Shown here piece after piece: positions 1-11,889 of a stretch of DNA of 64,000 bases. The notes under the pieces are model-generated. The model searched no databases, was not told the origin of the DNA, and saw nothing but the letters and a program-made list of their open reading frames with translations. Position 1 is the stretch's first letter; every line of letters begins with the position of its first letter. The stretch spans positions 1-64,000 of the forward strand of contig NZ_BSRQ01000019.1 in the NCBI RefSeq assembly GCF_030268685.1, read 5' to 3'. This stretch comes from Microtetraspora sp. NBRC 13810. GTDB taxonomy: Bacteria > Actinomycetota > Actinomycetes > Streptosporangiales > Streptosporangiaceae. A program made the position numbers and the translations under genes.

Positions 1-158
1 GCACCGGACTCGGCCTGCCCATCGCCCGCCAGATCGCCGAGACCAGCGGCGGCACCCTCCGCATCGAGGACAGCCCCCGCGGCGCCCGCTTCGTCCTGCG
101 CCTCCCCCGCCACCAGGACGCCCCCGCACCCGCCATCCAGCACGACCCGGTGACGTAG
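1..158 (+). CDS. Sensor histidine kinase, C-terminal fragment
   Basis: The window opens inside this gene; only about 51 C-terminal residues and the stop are visible. The fragment carries the G2 box of a HATPase_c domain (TGLGLPIARQIAE) followed by GGTLRIEDSPRGARFVLRLP, the usual last beta strand of two-component kinases. The tail DAPAPAIQHDPVT is short and unstructured. The ATPase end is closely similar to that of the complete kinase at 37565-38953, so the two may be paralogues. The sensor domain and any partner regulator lie upstream of the window. Confidence 0.85.
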   Translation, partial: TGLGLPIARQIAETSGGTLRIEDSPRGARFVLRLPRHQDAPAPAIQHDPVT

Positions 159-203
159 CCGGCGGCAGGCGGCCCGCTGGAGGCGCGCTGGAGGCCGGAC
201 CGG

Positions 204-239
204 CGGCAGGCGGCCCGGTGCCGGCCGGACCGCCTGCCG
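204..239. terminator. Hairpin between convergent kinase and LPMO genes
   Basis: A perfect 10-bp inverted repeat, CGGCAGGCGG with CCGCCTGCCG, encloses a GC-rich loop. It sits between the ends of the convergent kinase and LPMO genes and has no T-tract, as is common for actinomycete terminators. It may serve both strands. Confidence 0.6.
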
Positions 240-252
240 TGGGCGTTACCGG

Positions 253-759
253 TCAGCGCTGGAGGTCGACGCAGGCGTAGAACGCGTTGGCGGTGTCGGC
301 GATGTTCCACACCGCGAGCAGCTTCAACTTGCCGGTCCTGCCGCCCAGGTTGACGCTGTGCGAGACGGTGGCGCCGGGAATCCTGCCCTGGTCGTTGAAC
401 TGCGCGATCCGGGTGTTGCCGATGAAGTAGTCCCAGGTGCTGGTGCTGTGCCGGGCGGTGAGCTGCCAGTTGAAGGTGACCTGGTTGCCGACCTGGGTGG
501 CGGGCCACCCCTTGCTCTCGTCGCTGAGCTGGGCGAAGCGGGCGACGTTGCCGTGACAGTTGCGCAGGCCCTTGGGACCTTCGACGCTCTGGGGCTCGTA
601 GATGATCGGCCCGCAGTTCGCGACGCGGCCCTGCGCGCACAATGCCTGGCGGCTCGGGGGCGAGCTGATGTAGCCGTGCGCCTGGGCGGGTGTGGCGATG
701 AAGACCGTCGTCGCGACGGTCACCACGGCCACTGCGAGGAAGGTGAGCATCCTTCGCAT
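253..759 (-). CDS. Secreted lytic polysaccharide monooxygenase, AA10 family
   Basis: A 168-residue protein with a Sec signal peptide (residues 1-27, ending PAQA) whose predicted cleavage exposes His28 as the mature N-terminus (HGYISSPPSR). This is the hallmark of copper LPMOs. His104 in TARHSTSTWDYFI is the second histidine-brace ligand, and Phe160 in NAFYACVDL is at the usual axial position. Four cysteines (41, 49, 68, 162) can form the two family disulfides. There is no extra carbohydrate-binding module. AA10 enzymes oxidatively cleave crystalline chitin or cellulose outside the cell; the substrate cannot be told from sequence. It is monocistronic, with an AGGAAACTTTCCT palindrome at 797-809. 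Confidence 0.95.
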   Translation of the reverse strand: MRRMLTFLAVAVVTVATTVFIATPAQAHGYISSPPSRQALCAQGRVANCGPIIYEPQSVEGPKGLRNCHGNVARFAQLSDESKGWPATQVGNQVTFNWQLTARHSTSTWDYFIGNTRIAQFNDQGRIPGATVSHSVNLGGRTGKLKLLAVWNIADTANAFYACVDLQR

Positions 760-796
760 GAGCTGCTCCTTTACTGGGGGGTTCCACTCAATGTAA

Positions 797-809
797 AGGA
801 AACTTTCCT
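797..809. promoter_or_regulatory. Palindrome AGGAAACTTTCCT upstream of the LPMO gene
   Basis: A perfect 6+1+6 palindrome 38 bp upstream of the LPMO start. GAAA-N(1-2)-TTTC elements of the same type occur three times upstream of the secreted esterase at 13491-14798. A shared repressor of secreted polysaccharide-active enzymes is an inference. Confidence 0.5.
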
Positions 810-961
810 AACAACAAATGTCCTGGAGGTTAGTTCACCCGATGCCTGGCGCCCGGCTTGACCTTCCAACCGATGTCAAGCCTTAGCGTCGCTCCGAGAG
901 CTCGGGGGCCATCGCTCGTACCCGGGCCGAGGTGCCGGTATCCGTACCCGTGGAGTGACGC

Positions 962-1765
962 ATGACCTCTTTCGTCGTACAACGCAACGGCCTGGCGGCG
1001 ACCGCCGGGGACCTGACACCGCTCGCCTTCGCGGGCTTCGCCCACTTCACCGCCGCGCAGGTGCGCGGGGGCCGGCTCCGCGGGCTGGACCTCCATCTGG
1101 AGCGGCTGCGGTCCGCCTCGGTGGAGCTGTTCGGCCGCGCTCTGCCCGACGACCGGGTGCGGTCCTGCCTGCGGAGCGCGCTGGAGGCCGGGCCCGCCGA
1201 CCTCTCGTTGATGGTGACGGTGTTCTCGCCGGCGGGCGAGTTCACCGTGGCCGGGCCCGACGTGGAACCCGAGGTGCTGGTCAGCACCGCTCCCCCCTCC
1301 TCAGGCCCGGAGGGCCCGCTGGCCCTGGCCACGATCGAGTACGAACGGGTGCTCCCGGCCGTGAAGCACGTCGGCGAGGTGGCCAAGACGTACTACCTCC
1401 GGGAGGCGGTGGCACAGGGCTTCGACGACGCCGCCTTCGTCGACCGCCGGGGCCGGCTCAGCGAGGGGTCCATCTGGAATCTCGCCTTCTGGGACGGCTC
1501 CACGGTGGTGTGGCCCGAGGCCGAGATGCTGGACGGGACCACGATGGGCATCCTGCGCCGGCAACTGGAGCGCCTCGGCGTCCCCCAGCGCGTCCAGGAG
1601 ATCACCCTCGCCGACCTGCCGGCGCTGGCCGGGGCCGTGGTCATGAACTCGTGGACGCCGGGCATCCCGGTGCACCGGATCGACTCGGTGCCGCTGCCCG
1701 GGGCGCCGGCCTTCCTGGACCTGCTGCACCGGGCCTACCAGGCCGAACCGCTCGTCGCACCGTGA
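962..1765 (+). CDS. Class IV PLP-dependent aminotransferase family protein
   Basis: A 267-residue protein of the fold shared by branched-chain aminotransferase, D-amino acid aminotransferase and aminodeoxychorismate lyase. Lys135 in LPAVKHVGEV is the likely PLP-binding lysine. The following YYLREAV...GFDDAAFVDRRG.LSEGSIWNL matches the conserved stretch of the family. The substrate is not evident. The ATG follows a 200-bp intergenic region divergent from the LPMO gene, and the stop lies only 9 bp before the next gene, so the two are probably cotranscribed. It could act in amino-acid or pABA-like metabolism. Confidence 0.85.
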   Translation: MTSFVVQRNGLAATAGDLTPLAFAGFAHFTAAQVRGGRLRGLDLHLERLRSASVELFGRALPDDRVRSCLRSALEAGPADLSLMVTVFSPAGEFTVAGPDVEPEVLVSTAPPSSGPEGPLALATIEYERVLPAVKHVGEVAKTYYLREAVAQGFDDAAFVDRRGRLSEGSIWNLAFWDGSTVVWPEAEMLDGTTMGILRRQLERLGVPQRVQEITLADLPALAGAVVMNSWTPGIPVHRIDSVPLPGAPAFLDLLHRAYQAEPLVAP

Positions 1766-1774
1766 AGGAGAGCC

Positions 1775-2839
1775 GTGAACTCCCCCCTGCTCGCCCCCTA
1801 CCACGGTCCGGTCCTCCGGCTGCCCAACCGGGCGGCCATGGCCCCGATGACCCGCGCCCGCGCCGACGACGCCACCGGCGTCCCCACGCCGATCATGACC
1901 GAGTACTACACCCAGCGCGCCGCCGCCGGTCTCATCGTCAGTGAGGGCATCTGGCCGCACCGCCTCGGCAAGGGCGGCCCCGGCGTACCCGGGCTGACCG
2001 GGCCGGCGCACGCCGAGGGCTGGCGTCAGGTGACGCGGGCCGTACACGCCGCCGGTGGCCGCATCTTCGCCCAGCTGTGGCACGTGGGCCGGGTCAGCCA
2101 CCCCGACATCCTCGGCGGAGAGCGGCCGGTCGCCCCCTCGGCGGTGGCGATCTCCCAGGGCAGCGTCTTCACCGCCTCCGGGCCGCAGGACTACGTCATC
2201 CCGCGTGAGCTGCCGGCGGCCGAGGTCGCCGAGATCGTCGAGGCCCACGCCGCGGCCGCCCGCGTCGCCATGGACGCCGGTTTCGACGGGATCGAGATCA
2301 GCGCCGCGTACGGCTACCTCATCGCCCAGTTCCTGTCCGACAGCGCCAACCTGCGCACCGACGGCTACGCGGACCACGTGCGCTTCGCGATCGAGGTCGT
2401 CGAAGCCGTCGCCGCCGCGGTCGGCGCGGACCGGACCGCGCTGCGCGTCTCCCCCGGCAACCCGCTCCACGACATCGTCGAGTCCGATCCGGCCGCCCGC
2501 TACCACCGGCTGCTGGACGCGCTGGACGGCATGGGCCTGGCCTACCTGCACGTGGTGCAGTCGTCCGGAAGGTACGCCGCGCTGGAGGGCCTGCGCCCCC
2601 GCTGGAGCGGCACCCTCATGGCCACCTTCGACGGCCCCGAGCCGGGCGGCCTGGGGCGGGCGGAGGAGGCGGTGCGCAGCGGGCTCGCCGACGTCTACGC
2701 GTTCGGCCGGCTCTTCCTGGCCAATCCGGACCTGCCCCGGCGCATCGCCACCGGCTCCCCGCTCAACCCGCTACGCGAGAACGGCATGTACGAGGGCGGC
2801 ACGGAAGGATATCTGGACTATCCCCGCCTCACCGGGTGA
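1775..2839 (+). CDS. Old Yellow Enzyme-family NADH:flavin oxidoreductase with altered active site
   Basis: A 354-residue FMN-binding TIM-barrel protein of the alkene-reductase (NemA/OYE) family. It starts at GTG behind AAGGAG. Family marks include MAPMTRARA near residue 22, AQLWHVGRVSHP at 99-110 and AFGRLFLANPDLPRR near the C-terminus. In classical members the substrate carbonyl is held by His and Asn in the motif HxxNGY. Here the equivalent stretch is ISAAYGY, giving Ser176 and Tyr179 at those two positions, while Tyr181, the proton donor, is kept. The family is certain; ene-reductase activity on ordinary enones is therefore doubtful. Nine bases separate it from the aminotransferase gene. 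Confidence 0.9.
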   Translation: MNSPLLAPYHGPVLRLPNRAAMAPMTRARADDATGVPTPIMTEYYTQRAAAGLIVSEGIWPHRLGKGGPGVPGLTGPAHAEGWRQVTRAVHAAGGRIFAQLWHVGRVSHPDILGGERPVAPSAVAISQGSVFTASGPQDYVIPRELPAAEVAEIVEAHAAAARVAMDAGFDGIEISAAYGYLIAQFLSDSANLRTDGYADHVRFAIEVVEAVAAAVGADRTALRVSPGNPLHDIVESDPAARYHRLLDALDGMGLAYLHVVQSSGRYAALEGLRPRWSGTLMATFDGPEPGGLGRAEEAVRSGLADVYAFGRLFLANPDLPRRIATGSPLNPLRENGMYEGGTEGYLDYPRLTG

Positions 2840-2859
2840 GCCGGTCCTCGCGGCCGGGG

Positions 2860-3561
2860 TCAGGCGGGGCCGATGGCCTGGAGGATCGCGCGGGCCAGGT
2901 CCGCGGGGCGGGTGAACTGGGGCCAGTGGCCGGTCGGCAGGTCGAGGTATCCGACGTGGCGGAGTTTCGCGAGCTCCCGCAGGTCCGGCTCACCCTGGGC
3001 CATCCAGTCCCGGAGCCGCGCGCTGGGCAACTCGCACGCGATGACGGTGGCGGGGACGTCGTAGCGGCGCTCGTCGGAGAGCCGCTGGGGGTCGTGGGCG
3101 ACGTGCGCGGGCGTGGGGATCGCGCGCTCGCGGAACGCCGCGCGCAGGTCTTCGCCGAGGTCGACGAGGTCTTCGTCATCGAAGAACGACCAGTCCGGCA
3201 GCGGGACCTCGCCCCGCTCGGCCGGGAGCCCGGCGTTGACGACCCCGCCGTCACCGAGGGGCCAGCTGTCCACGTAGACGACGTGGGCGATCCTGCCGGG
3301 GCGCGCGTCGAGCGCGGCGTGGGCGACCGGGCCGCCGCCGGAGTGCCCGGCGAGCACGATGTCGCCGTCGAGGGAGTCGATCACCCGGACCACCGCGTCC
3401 ACATGGTCGCGCAGGGTGATCTCCGAGCGGTCGGCGTCCTTGGACTCCATGCCGGGCAGCGTGAGCGGGTGCGTGCGGTGTCCCGCCTGTTCGAGGACGG
3501 GGACGACCGCGTCCCAGGACGAGCCGTCGAGCCAGAACCCGGGTATCAGGATGACGTTCAT
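2860..3561 (-). CDS. Alpha/beta hydrolase
   Basis: A 233-residue cytoplasmic alpha/beta-hydrolase. The N-terminus has the oxyanion motif LIPGFWLDGSSW. Ser74 in the nucleophile elbow GHSGGG and His212 in PTGHWPQF form two-thirds of the triad. The cap region is small, as in the EstA/salicylate-esterase-like members of the family. It is convergent with the OYE gene and followed by no partner. The substrate is unknown. Confidence 0.88.
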   Translation of the reverse strand: MNVILIPGFWLDGSSWDAVVPVLEQAGHRTHPLTLPGMESKDADRSEITLRDHVDAVVRVIDSLDGDIVLAGHSGGGPVAHAALDARPGRIAHVVYVDSWPLGDGGVVNAGLPAERGEVPLPDWSFFDDEDLVDLGEDLRAAFRERAIPTPAHVAHDPQRLSDERRYDVPATVIACELPSARLRDWMAQGEPDLRELAKLRHVGYLDLPTGHWPQFTRPADLARAILQAIGPA

Positions 3562-3796
3562 GCTCCGAGGCTAGGACAGGGCACCGACATCGGCCGCCGG
3601 CCGTCGAGCCAGGTCGTACGCCGTCGCGTTCGAGCCGATGATCGCCGGGGCCGGGCCGGAGAAGAACTACAAGCCTTGGGGATGTGGTGAGGCGGCCTCT
3701 GGGACAACGTGGATCGGGAAGCACCGGACCGGGGACCGGTGTGATCTCTTGCGCGATCAGCGGCGGTGACCGCGCCGCCGCGGGGGGAGCGGAGCG

Positions 3797-5680
3797 ATGG
3801 CGAAGGCAGTGGGCATCGATCTGGGGACCACCAACTCGGTGATCGCCACCACGGAGGAAGGCCATCCCACGGTCATTCCCAACGCGGAGGGCTCGCGGAC
3901 GACGCCCTCCGTGGTGGCCTTCACCGACCAGGGCGAACGGCTCGTCGGTCAGCTCGCCCGGCGGCAGGCGATCCTCAACCCGAAGGGCACCGTCTACTCG
4001 GCCAAGCGGTTCATCGGCCGCCGGTTCGAGGAGGTGCAGAGCGAGCTGAACGCGGTGTCCTTCGACGTGGTCGAGGGGCCGCAGGGCGCGGCCAGGTTCC
4101 TGGTGTCCGGCAGGCAGTACGCGCCGGAGGAGGTCTCGGCGCTGGTGCTGCGCAAGCTGGTCGCCGACGCCGCCAAGTACCTGGGCGAGAAGGTCACCGA
4201 GGCGGTCATCACCGTGCCGGCCTACTTCAACGACGCCCAGCGCCAGGCGACCAAGGACGCGGGCCGCATCGCCGGCCTCGACGTGCTGCGGATCATCAAC
4301 GAGCCGACGGCGGCGGCCCTCGCCTACGGCCTGGACAAGAAGTCGAGCGAGACCGTGCTCGTCTTCGACCTGGGCGGCGGCACGTTCGACGTCAGCATCC
4401 TGGACATCGGCGAGGGGGTCATCGAGGTCCGCTCGACCTCCGGGGACGGGCACCTGGGCGGGGACGACTTCGACCGGCGGGTGGTGGACCACCTGGCCGA
4501 CGAGTTCCAGCGGCAGGAGGGCATCGACCTGCGCCGCGACCCCCAGGCGCTGCAACGGCTGTTCGAGGCGGCGGAGAAGGCCAAGGTGGAGCTGTCGGCG
4601 GTCAGCCAGACCACGATCAACCTGCCGTTCATCACCGCCGACGCGAACGGCCCCAAGCATCTCAACACCACCATGATGCGCTCCACTTTCGAGCAGATCA
4701 CCTCGGACCTGGTCGAACGCTGTAGAAATCCGGTCAAGCAGGCGATGGAGGACGCCAAACTGACCGCCGACGACATCGACGAGGTCATCCTGGTCGGCGG
4801 CTCCACCCGGATCCCCGCCGTGCAGGAGCTGGTCCGCAGGCTGACCGGCGGCAAGGACCCCAACATGACGGTCAACCCGGACGAGGTCGTCGCCATCGGC
4901 GCGGCGGTCCAGGCGGGCATCATCAAGGGCGAGGTGCAGGACGTCGTACTCCTGGACGTCACGCCGCTGTCGCTGGGCGTGGAGACGCTCGGCGGGCTGA
5001 TGACCAAGGTGATCGAGCGCAACACCACGATCCCGGCCCGCCGTACCGAGACGTTCAGCACCGCCGAGGACAACCAGAGCGCCGTCGACATCGTGGTCCT
5101 CCAGGGCGAGCGGGAACGCGCCGCGGACAACCGGGTGCTCGGCCGCTTCCGGCTGCAGAACATCCGGCCGGCGCCGCGCGGGGTGCCGCAGGTCGAGGTG
5201 ACGTTCGACATCGACGCGAACGGCATCCTCAACGTGTCGGCCAAGGACAGGGACACCGGCGCCGAGCAGCGCATCACGATCAGCGAGACGTCCAACCTGG
5301 ACAAGTCGGAGATCGAGCGGATGGTCGCCGACGCCGAGCGGCACCGCGGTGAGGATGCCAGGCTCCGCGAGACGATCGACGCGCGCAACGAGCTCGACTC
5401 GGTCGCCTACCAGGTGGAACGCCGGTTGACCGAGCTGGCGGACACGGTGCCGGTGCACGAGAAGGCCCGCGCGGAGACGCTGGTCGCCGACGCCCGGCAG
5501 GCGATCAAGGAGGAGGCCCCGCTGGCCCGGCTGCGCGAGCTCACCGCCGAGCTCCAGCAGGTCTACCACGGCCTCGGCACGTCCTCCGCCCGCCCGAAGG
5601 AGGAGCCGGGATCGGGCGGGGAGAAGCCGCCGGGAGGCGACGACGACGTGATCGACGCCGAGTTCACCAGCTCGGACTGA
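3797..5680 (+). CDS. dnaK: Hsp70 chaperone DnaK
   Basis: A 627-residue Hsp70. The N-terminal ATPase domain begins IDLGTTNS, followed by the conserved [20 protein letters not shown] and [10 protein letters not shown] blocks. The substrate-binding domain starts with [11 protein letters not shown], and the protein ends in the typical acidic VIDAEF tail. It is the first gene of an operon with grpE, dnaJ, a cbpM-like gene and clpB. I see neither a HAIR (HspR) nor a CIRCE (HrcA) element in the 235 bp upstream, so heat-shock control of this copy is unproven. It may be a second dnaK, distinct from the usual HspR-controlled one. Confidence 0.97.
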   Translation: MAKAVGIDLGTTNSVIATTEEGHPTVIPNAEGSRTTPSVVAFTDQGERLVGQLARRQAILNPKGTVYSAKRFIGRRFEEVQSELNAVSFDVVEGPQGAARFLVSGRQYAPEEVSALVLRKLVADAAKYLGEKVTEAVITVPAYFNDAQRQATKDAGRIAGLDVLRIINEPTAAALAYGLDKKSSETVLVFDLGGGTFDVSILDIGEGVIEVRSTSGDGHLGGDDFDRRVVDHLADEFQRQEGIDLRRDPQALQRLFEAAEKAKVELSAVSQTTINLPFITADANGPKHLNTTMMRSTFEQITSDLVERCRNPVKQAMEDAKLTADDIDEVILVGGSTRIPAVQELVRRLTGGKDPNMTVNPDEVVAIGAAVQAGIIKGEVQDVVLLDVTPLSLGVETLGGLMTKVIERNTTIPARRTETFSTAEDNQSAVDIVVLQGERERAADNRVLGRFRLQNIRPAPRGVPQVEVTFDIDANGILNVSAKDRDTGAEQRITISETSNLDKSEIERMVADAERHRGEDARLRETIDARNELDSVAYQVERRLTELADTVPVHEKARAETLVADARQAIKEEAPLARLRELTAELQQVYHGLGTSSARPKEEPGSGGEKPPGGDDDVIDAEFTSSD

Positions 5681-5681
5681 C

Positions 5682-6245
5682 ATGAACGGCCACGAGGAGA
5701 TCCCCGAGGAGGTCGGCCGCACGTCCAGGGCCGGCCCGCGCCCCGGTGCCCGCCGCCGCGCGGACGCCCGGCAGAGCACGCGGCAGGAGCCCGATGCCGT
5801 GGTGGCGGCCGACGCGAAGATCGCCGAGCTGGAGGACCGCTGGCTGCGGGCCGTGGCCGGCCTGGAGAACCTGCGCAAACGGATCGCCAGGGACGCCGAA
5901 CGGGTGCGGGCCGAGGAGCGGGACCGGGTGGCCGCGCAGTGGCTGCCGGTCGTCGACAACCTGGAGCTGGCCCTGCGGCACGCGGGCGGGGCGGAAGGCG
6001 TCGCAGAGGGAGTGCGCGCGGTGCGCGACCAGGCGGTGGACGTCCTGACCCGCCTGGGTTACCCGCGCGACGACGAGACCGGGGTGCCGTTCGACCCCCG
6101 GCGGCACGAGGCCGTGGCCACCGTGGACAGCGAGGAGGCCGAACCGGGCACGGTCGTGGAGGTGGTGCGGCCCGGGTACGGCGGCGCGGAACGGCTGCTG
6201 CGGCCGGCGGTGGCGGTCGTGGCGAGGGCGAAGAGGGCCGAGTGA
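5682..6245 (+). CDS. grpE: Nucleotide exchange factor GrpE
   Basis: A 187-residue GrpE that releases ADP from DnaK. The first 40 residues are basic and disordered. A coiled coil follows (AKIAELEDRWLRAVAGLENL), then LRKRIARDAERVRAEERDRV and LPVVDNLELALRHA, the family signature. The C-terminal beta domain contains the RHEAVATVDSEEAEPGTV stretch. It starts one base after dnaK and its stop overlaps the dnaJ start (TGATG), which shows translational coupling. Confidence 0.95.
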   Translation: MNGHEEIPEEVGRTSRAGPRPGARRRADARQSTRQEPDAVVAADAKIAELEDRWLRAVAGLENLRKRIARDAERVRAEERDRVAAQWLPVVDNLELALRHAGGAEGVAEGVRAVRDQAVDVLTRLGYPRDDETGVPFDPRRHEAVATVDSEEAEPGTVVEVVRPGYGGAERLLRPAVAVVARAKRAE

Positions 6246-7195
6246 TGGCCGCTCGGCGCGACTTCTACGAGGTGCTCGGAGTGGGCAAGGAAGCCGGGCA
6301 GGACGAGATCCAGCGGGCCTACCGCAAGCTGGTCCGCGCCAACCATCCCGACGTCAACAAGGACCCGGGCGCGGAGGACCGGTTCAAGGAGGTCTCCGAG
6401 GCCTACGCGGTCCTGTCCGACCCGGCCACCCGCCGCCGCTACGACGCGTTCGGGCACGACTTCCGCCAGGTGCCGCCGGACGTGGACCCGGCCGACTACG
6501 CGAGAGCCAGGGCCGGGGCCGGGGCCGGAGGCGGGTTCGGGACCGGGGCCGGGGCCGGAGGCGGGTTCGGGACCGGGGAGGGCGTCGAAGTGGACCTTGA
6601 AGACCTGCTCGGCGGGATCTTCCGCGGCCGGGGCGGGCGGCGGTGGGGTGGCCCCGTCCAGGGGGCCGACCAGGAGGCCGAGATCGAGCTGACGGTCGAG
6701 GAGGTCTACCGGGGCGGGCGCCGTACGATCACGCTGCCCGGGCCCGCGGGGACGCGCCGGCTGGAGGTGACGATCCCGGCCGGGGTCACCGCCGGGCAGC
6801 GGATCAGGCTCGCCGGGCAGGGCGGCAGGGGCGGCGACGGCGCCAGGGCCGGGGACCTGTACCTGATCGTCCGGCTCGCCCCGCACCCCCGGTACCGGGT
6901 GACCGGCCGCGACATCCACGCCGACCTGCCGATCAGCCCGTGGGAGGGCGCGCTGGGGGCCACCGTCGCGGTGGACACGCCGGGCGGGGAGACGAAGCTG
7001 AAGGTGCCGCCGGGCACCTCGACGGGCCGGCGGCTGCGGTTGCGCGGCCGGGGCATGCCCAACCCGCGCGGCGGGGCGGGCGACTTCCTGGCCGAGGTCA
7101 GGATCAGCGTGCCGGACCGGCTGACCGCCCGGGAGCGCGACCTGTACGAGCGGCTCGCCGCCGCGTCGGACTTCGATCCCAGGAGGCGGACATGA
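6245..7195 (+). CDS. DnaJ-family cochaperone without zinc finger (CbpA type)
   Basis: A 316-residue type-B J protein. The J domain holds HPD at residues 34-36. A Gly/Phe linker follows, then two C-terminal beta-sandwich domains. The four CxxCxGxG zinc repeats of classical DnaJ are absent, as in CbpA. The linker is encoded by a near-perfect 30-bp tandem duplication (6511-6540 and 6541-6570, one mismatch). An in-frame start further upstream exists, but the ATG overlapping the grpE stop begins exactly at the J domain and is preferred. The partner is DnaK, and the next gene probably modulates it. Confidence 0.93.
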   Translation: MAARRDFYEVLGVGKEAGQDEIQRAYRKLVRANHPDVNKDPGAEDRFKEVSEAYAVLSDPATRRRYDAFGHDFRQVPPDVDPADYARARAGAGAGGGFGTGAGAGGGFGTGEGVEVDLEDLLGGIFRGRGGRRWGGPVQGADQEAEIELTVEEVYRGGRRTITLPGPAGTRRLEVTIPAGVTAGQRIRLAGQGGRGGDGARAGDLYLIVRLAPHPRYRVTGRDIHADLPISPWEGALGATVAVDTPGGETKLKVPPGTSTGRRLRLRGRGMPNPRGGAGDFLAEVRISVPDRLTARERDLYERLAAASDFDPRRRT

Positions 7196-7508
7196 TGTAC
7201 GCGATCGTCCGGCCCGCGCTGCTCGATCTGGACTCCTTCGCGCGGGCCACCGGCCTGCATCCCGACGCCGTGCGCCGCCTGGTGGCCCTGGGGCTGCTGG
7301 AACCGGCCGCCCGTGCCGGGGGCGGGCTGTGCTTCCCGCCGTCGCAGGTCGCCGAGGCCGCGCGCATCCAGCGGCTGCACGCCGGCCTGTCGATCAACTA
7401 CGCCGGGCTCGGCTTGGTGATCGAGTTGCTCGACCGGATCGCCGAGCTGGAGACGGCGCTGCGCGAGGCCGCGGCGGCAACCGGGCACGCGAGACCAGGA
7501 GGGGTGAC

Positions 7509-7527
<19 letters not shown>
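7192..7527 (+). CDS. CbpM-like MerR-type chaperone modulator
   Basis: A 111-residue protein starting at the ATG that overlaps the dnaJ stop (ATGA). The N-terminal helix-turn-helix reads [26 protein letters not shown], then a degraded wing and the helix [21 protein letters not shown]. This layout is that of CbpM, which binds the J domain of CbpA and inhibits it. HspR, usual at this place in actinobacterial dnaK operons, is related but has a different wing and C-terminus. HspR-like repression is the alternative reading. Its gene also runs into clpB. Confidence 0.75.
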
Positions 7528-10133
<2,606 letters not shown>

Positions 10134-10211
10134 GGTTGCCGGCGAGCGGCGAAGGTGACAGTGCCATTTCGCCTGACACCAGTCGAAAACGATCGACTAT
10201 GGTGACCGCCC

Positions 10212-11042
10212 ATGAGGATCCTCATCGTCGGTGGCAGCGGCTTTCTCGGCGGCGAACTCGCCCGGCAGTGTTCGGCGGCCGAGCACGAGGTGGCGGGGAC
10301 CTACCTGACCCGACCGGGAGAGACGGCGGGTGTCGACTGGTTGCCGCTCGATGTGCGCCGACGGGAGGAGGTCGGAGCGCTGATCGGCGCGTTGCGGCCG
10401 GAGGTGGTCGTCAATGCCGCGTTCCGGCAGACGGATTGGGCGACCACGGCGGTCGGTGCGGCGAATGTGGCTCTCGCCGTCTCCGCGGTGGGCGGGCGCC
10501 TGGTTCACGTGTCCAGCGACGCGGTCTTCTCCGGTGCGGCGATTCGCTATGACGAGACGTGCGTCCCCGACCCGATCAGTCCGTACGGCGCCGCCAAAGC
10601 CGCCGCCGAGACGGCAGTGGACGCGATCGTGCCGAACTCGGCGGTGGTCCGGACCTCCCTGATCATCGGTGACGGTGGTTCTCCGCACGAGGAGCTGGTG
10701 CGTCAACTGGCCGACGGCACGGTCAGGGGCAGGCTGTTCACCGACGATGTGCGATGTCCCGTGCATGTCGTCGATCTCGCCGCGGCTCTCCTCGAACTCG
10801 CCGCGTCCGGGTATCGCGGCGTCCACCACGTCGCCGGAGCCGACGAGGTCAGCCGATACGAGCTGGGGCTGCTCATCGCCCGACGTGACGGGCTCGACGC
10901 GGACAGGTTGCCTTCGGGGCTGCGCGCCGAGACCGACCTGCCCGGTCCGATAGGCGTGCGCCTGCGGTGCGACATGACTCAGGGACGGCTGCGGACCAGA
11001 CTGCGCGGCGCGCGGGAGTTCCTGGCCGCGGGACGCCGCTGA
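10212..11042 (+). CDS. RmlD-like NAD(P)-dependent sugar reductase
   Basis: A 276-residue extended SDR. The dinucleotide motif GGSGFLGGE starts at residue 7, VVNAAF and VSSDAVFSG follow, and the catalytic YxxxK occurs in SPYGAAK. The family is that of dTDP-4-dehydrorhamnose reductase, but no other deoxysugar gene is nearby, so the substrate is open. Six-base half-sites AGTCGA and TCGACT flank six bases at 10181-10198, just upstream of the start, and could be an operator. No Shine-Dalgarno is evident. Confidence 0.8.
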   Translation: MRILIVGGSGFLGGELARQCSAAEHEVAGTYLTRPGETAGVDWLPLDVRRREEVGALIGALRPEVVVNAAFRQTDWATTAVGAANVALAVSAVGGRLVHVSSDAVFSGAAIRYDETCVPDPISPYGAAKAAAETAVDAIVPNSAVVRTSLIIGDGGSPHEELVRQLADGTVRGRLFTDDVRCPVHVVDLAAALLELAASGYRGVHHVAGADEVSRYELGLLIARRDGLDADRLPSGLRAETDLPGPIGVRLRCDMTQGRLRTRLRGAREFLAAGRR

Positions 11043-11246
11043 CCGCGGTCTCGTCGCCGGCGGATGTGGCATATGGCCGCGGTGCACTGACAGCCGCAGG
11101 CGCTGCTGGAGGTCTACCGCCGCCGCATCCGCTACGCGCCCCAACGCCCCCGATGTCATCTGCGATGGCTCAGTGCGGGGTCGCGTGACGCACTGTCATC
11201 TTCAAGGCCGTCTGACAGCCCGGCGGCTGCCATGATTGATTGACAT

Positions 11247-11268
11247 ATCAAATGAACGATATTTTGAT
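11247..11268. promoter_or_regulatory. Inverted repeat upstream of the TetR/ferredoxin/P450 cassette
   Basis: ATCAAA and TTTGAT half-sites are separated by ten bases in an unusually AT-rich patch just before the TetR start. This is the expected place for an autoregulatory operator; binding is inferred. Confidence 0.4.
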
Positions 11269-11274
11269 TCGCAT

Positions 11275-11889
11275 ATGGGGCGTATCGCAGGCGTCACCGC
11301 GGCCGAGACGCGCGAGCGGCTGTTGCGTGCGGCCGCCGAGGTCTTCGCGCAGCGCGGATACGACGGCACGCGGGTGGCCGACATAGCCGCGACCGCGAAG
11401 GTCAGCAACGGCGCGCTCTACGCGCACTTCGGCTCGAAGGCGGACCTGCTGGTGGCCGCGCTGCGCGCGCACGGGCCCCGGCTGCTGGCCGATCTGCTGG
11501 CCGCCGACCCGAGCCGGTCGATCACGGATCTGCTGGTCGTCGTGGGCCGCCGGCTCCCGCGCCGGCGTGACGCGAGCGGCTACCTCATCGTCGAGGCGCT
11601 GGTCGCGGCCCGCCGCGACGAGGACGTCGCCGGGCCGATGCGGGACTACGTCGGCGAACGCGCCGACTGGCTCGCCGGGCTCGTGCACGTCGCCCAGCGC
11701 GACGGCGAGCTGGATCCCGCGCTGCCACCGGGGGCGCTGGCACACTTCTGCCTGCTGCTCGCGATGGGCAGCGCGCTCATCCCGCCCAGCCTGCACGCGG
11801 TGGACGACGAGGAGTGGCACGCGTTGCTCACCCGGATCGTCACCGCCTTGGCCCCTGACACCACAGCACAGAGGGGAGCGCCCGAATGA
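11275..11889 (+). CDS. TetR/AcrR-family regulator
   Basis: A 204-residue repressor-type protein. The helix-turn-helix is RVADIAATAKVSNGALYAHFGSK, preceded by ERLLRAAAEVFAQRGYDGT. The C-terminal ligand domain is not assignable. ATG 11275 is preferred to an in-frame TTG at 11236 because the homologous region starts there, though no clear ribosome site precedes it and the transcript may be leaderless. The stop overlaps the ferredoxin ATG, so regulator and electron-transfer genes form one transcript, and the inverted repeat at 11247-11268 suggests autoregulation. Confidence 0.85.
   Translation: MGRIAGVTAAETRERLLRAAAEVFAQRGYDGTRVADIAATAKVSNGALYAHFGSKADLLVAALRAHGPRLLADLLAADPSRSITDLLVVVGRRLPRRRDASGYLIVEALVAARRDEDVAGPMRDYVGERADWLAGLVHVAQRDGELDPALPPGALAHFCLLLAMGSALIPPSLHAVDDEEWHALLTRIVTALAPDTTAQRGAPE

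Noticed and set aside
3562-3796. HAIR or CIRCE heat-shock element before dnaK
   Set aside because: Neither CTTGAGT-N7-ACTCAAG nor the GAGTGCTAA repeat is present; no convincing substitute was found.
3251-5959. Long open frame on the minus strand (about 900 codons) opposite dnaK
   Set aside because: It is a shadow of the high-GC codon bias of dnaK; its translation is low-complexity and matches no family, whereas the plus-strand frame is a textbook Hsp70.
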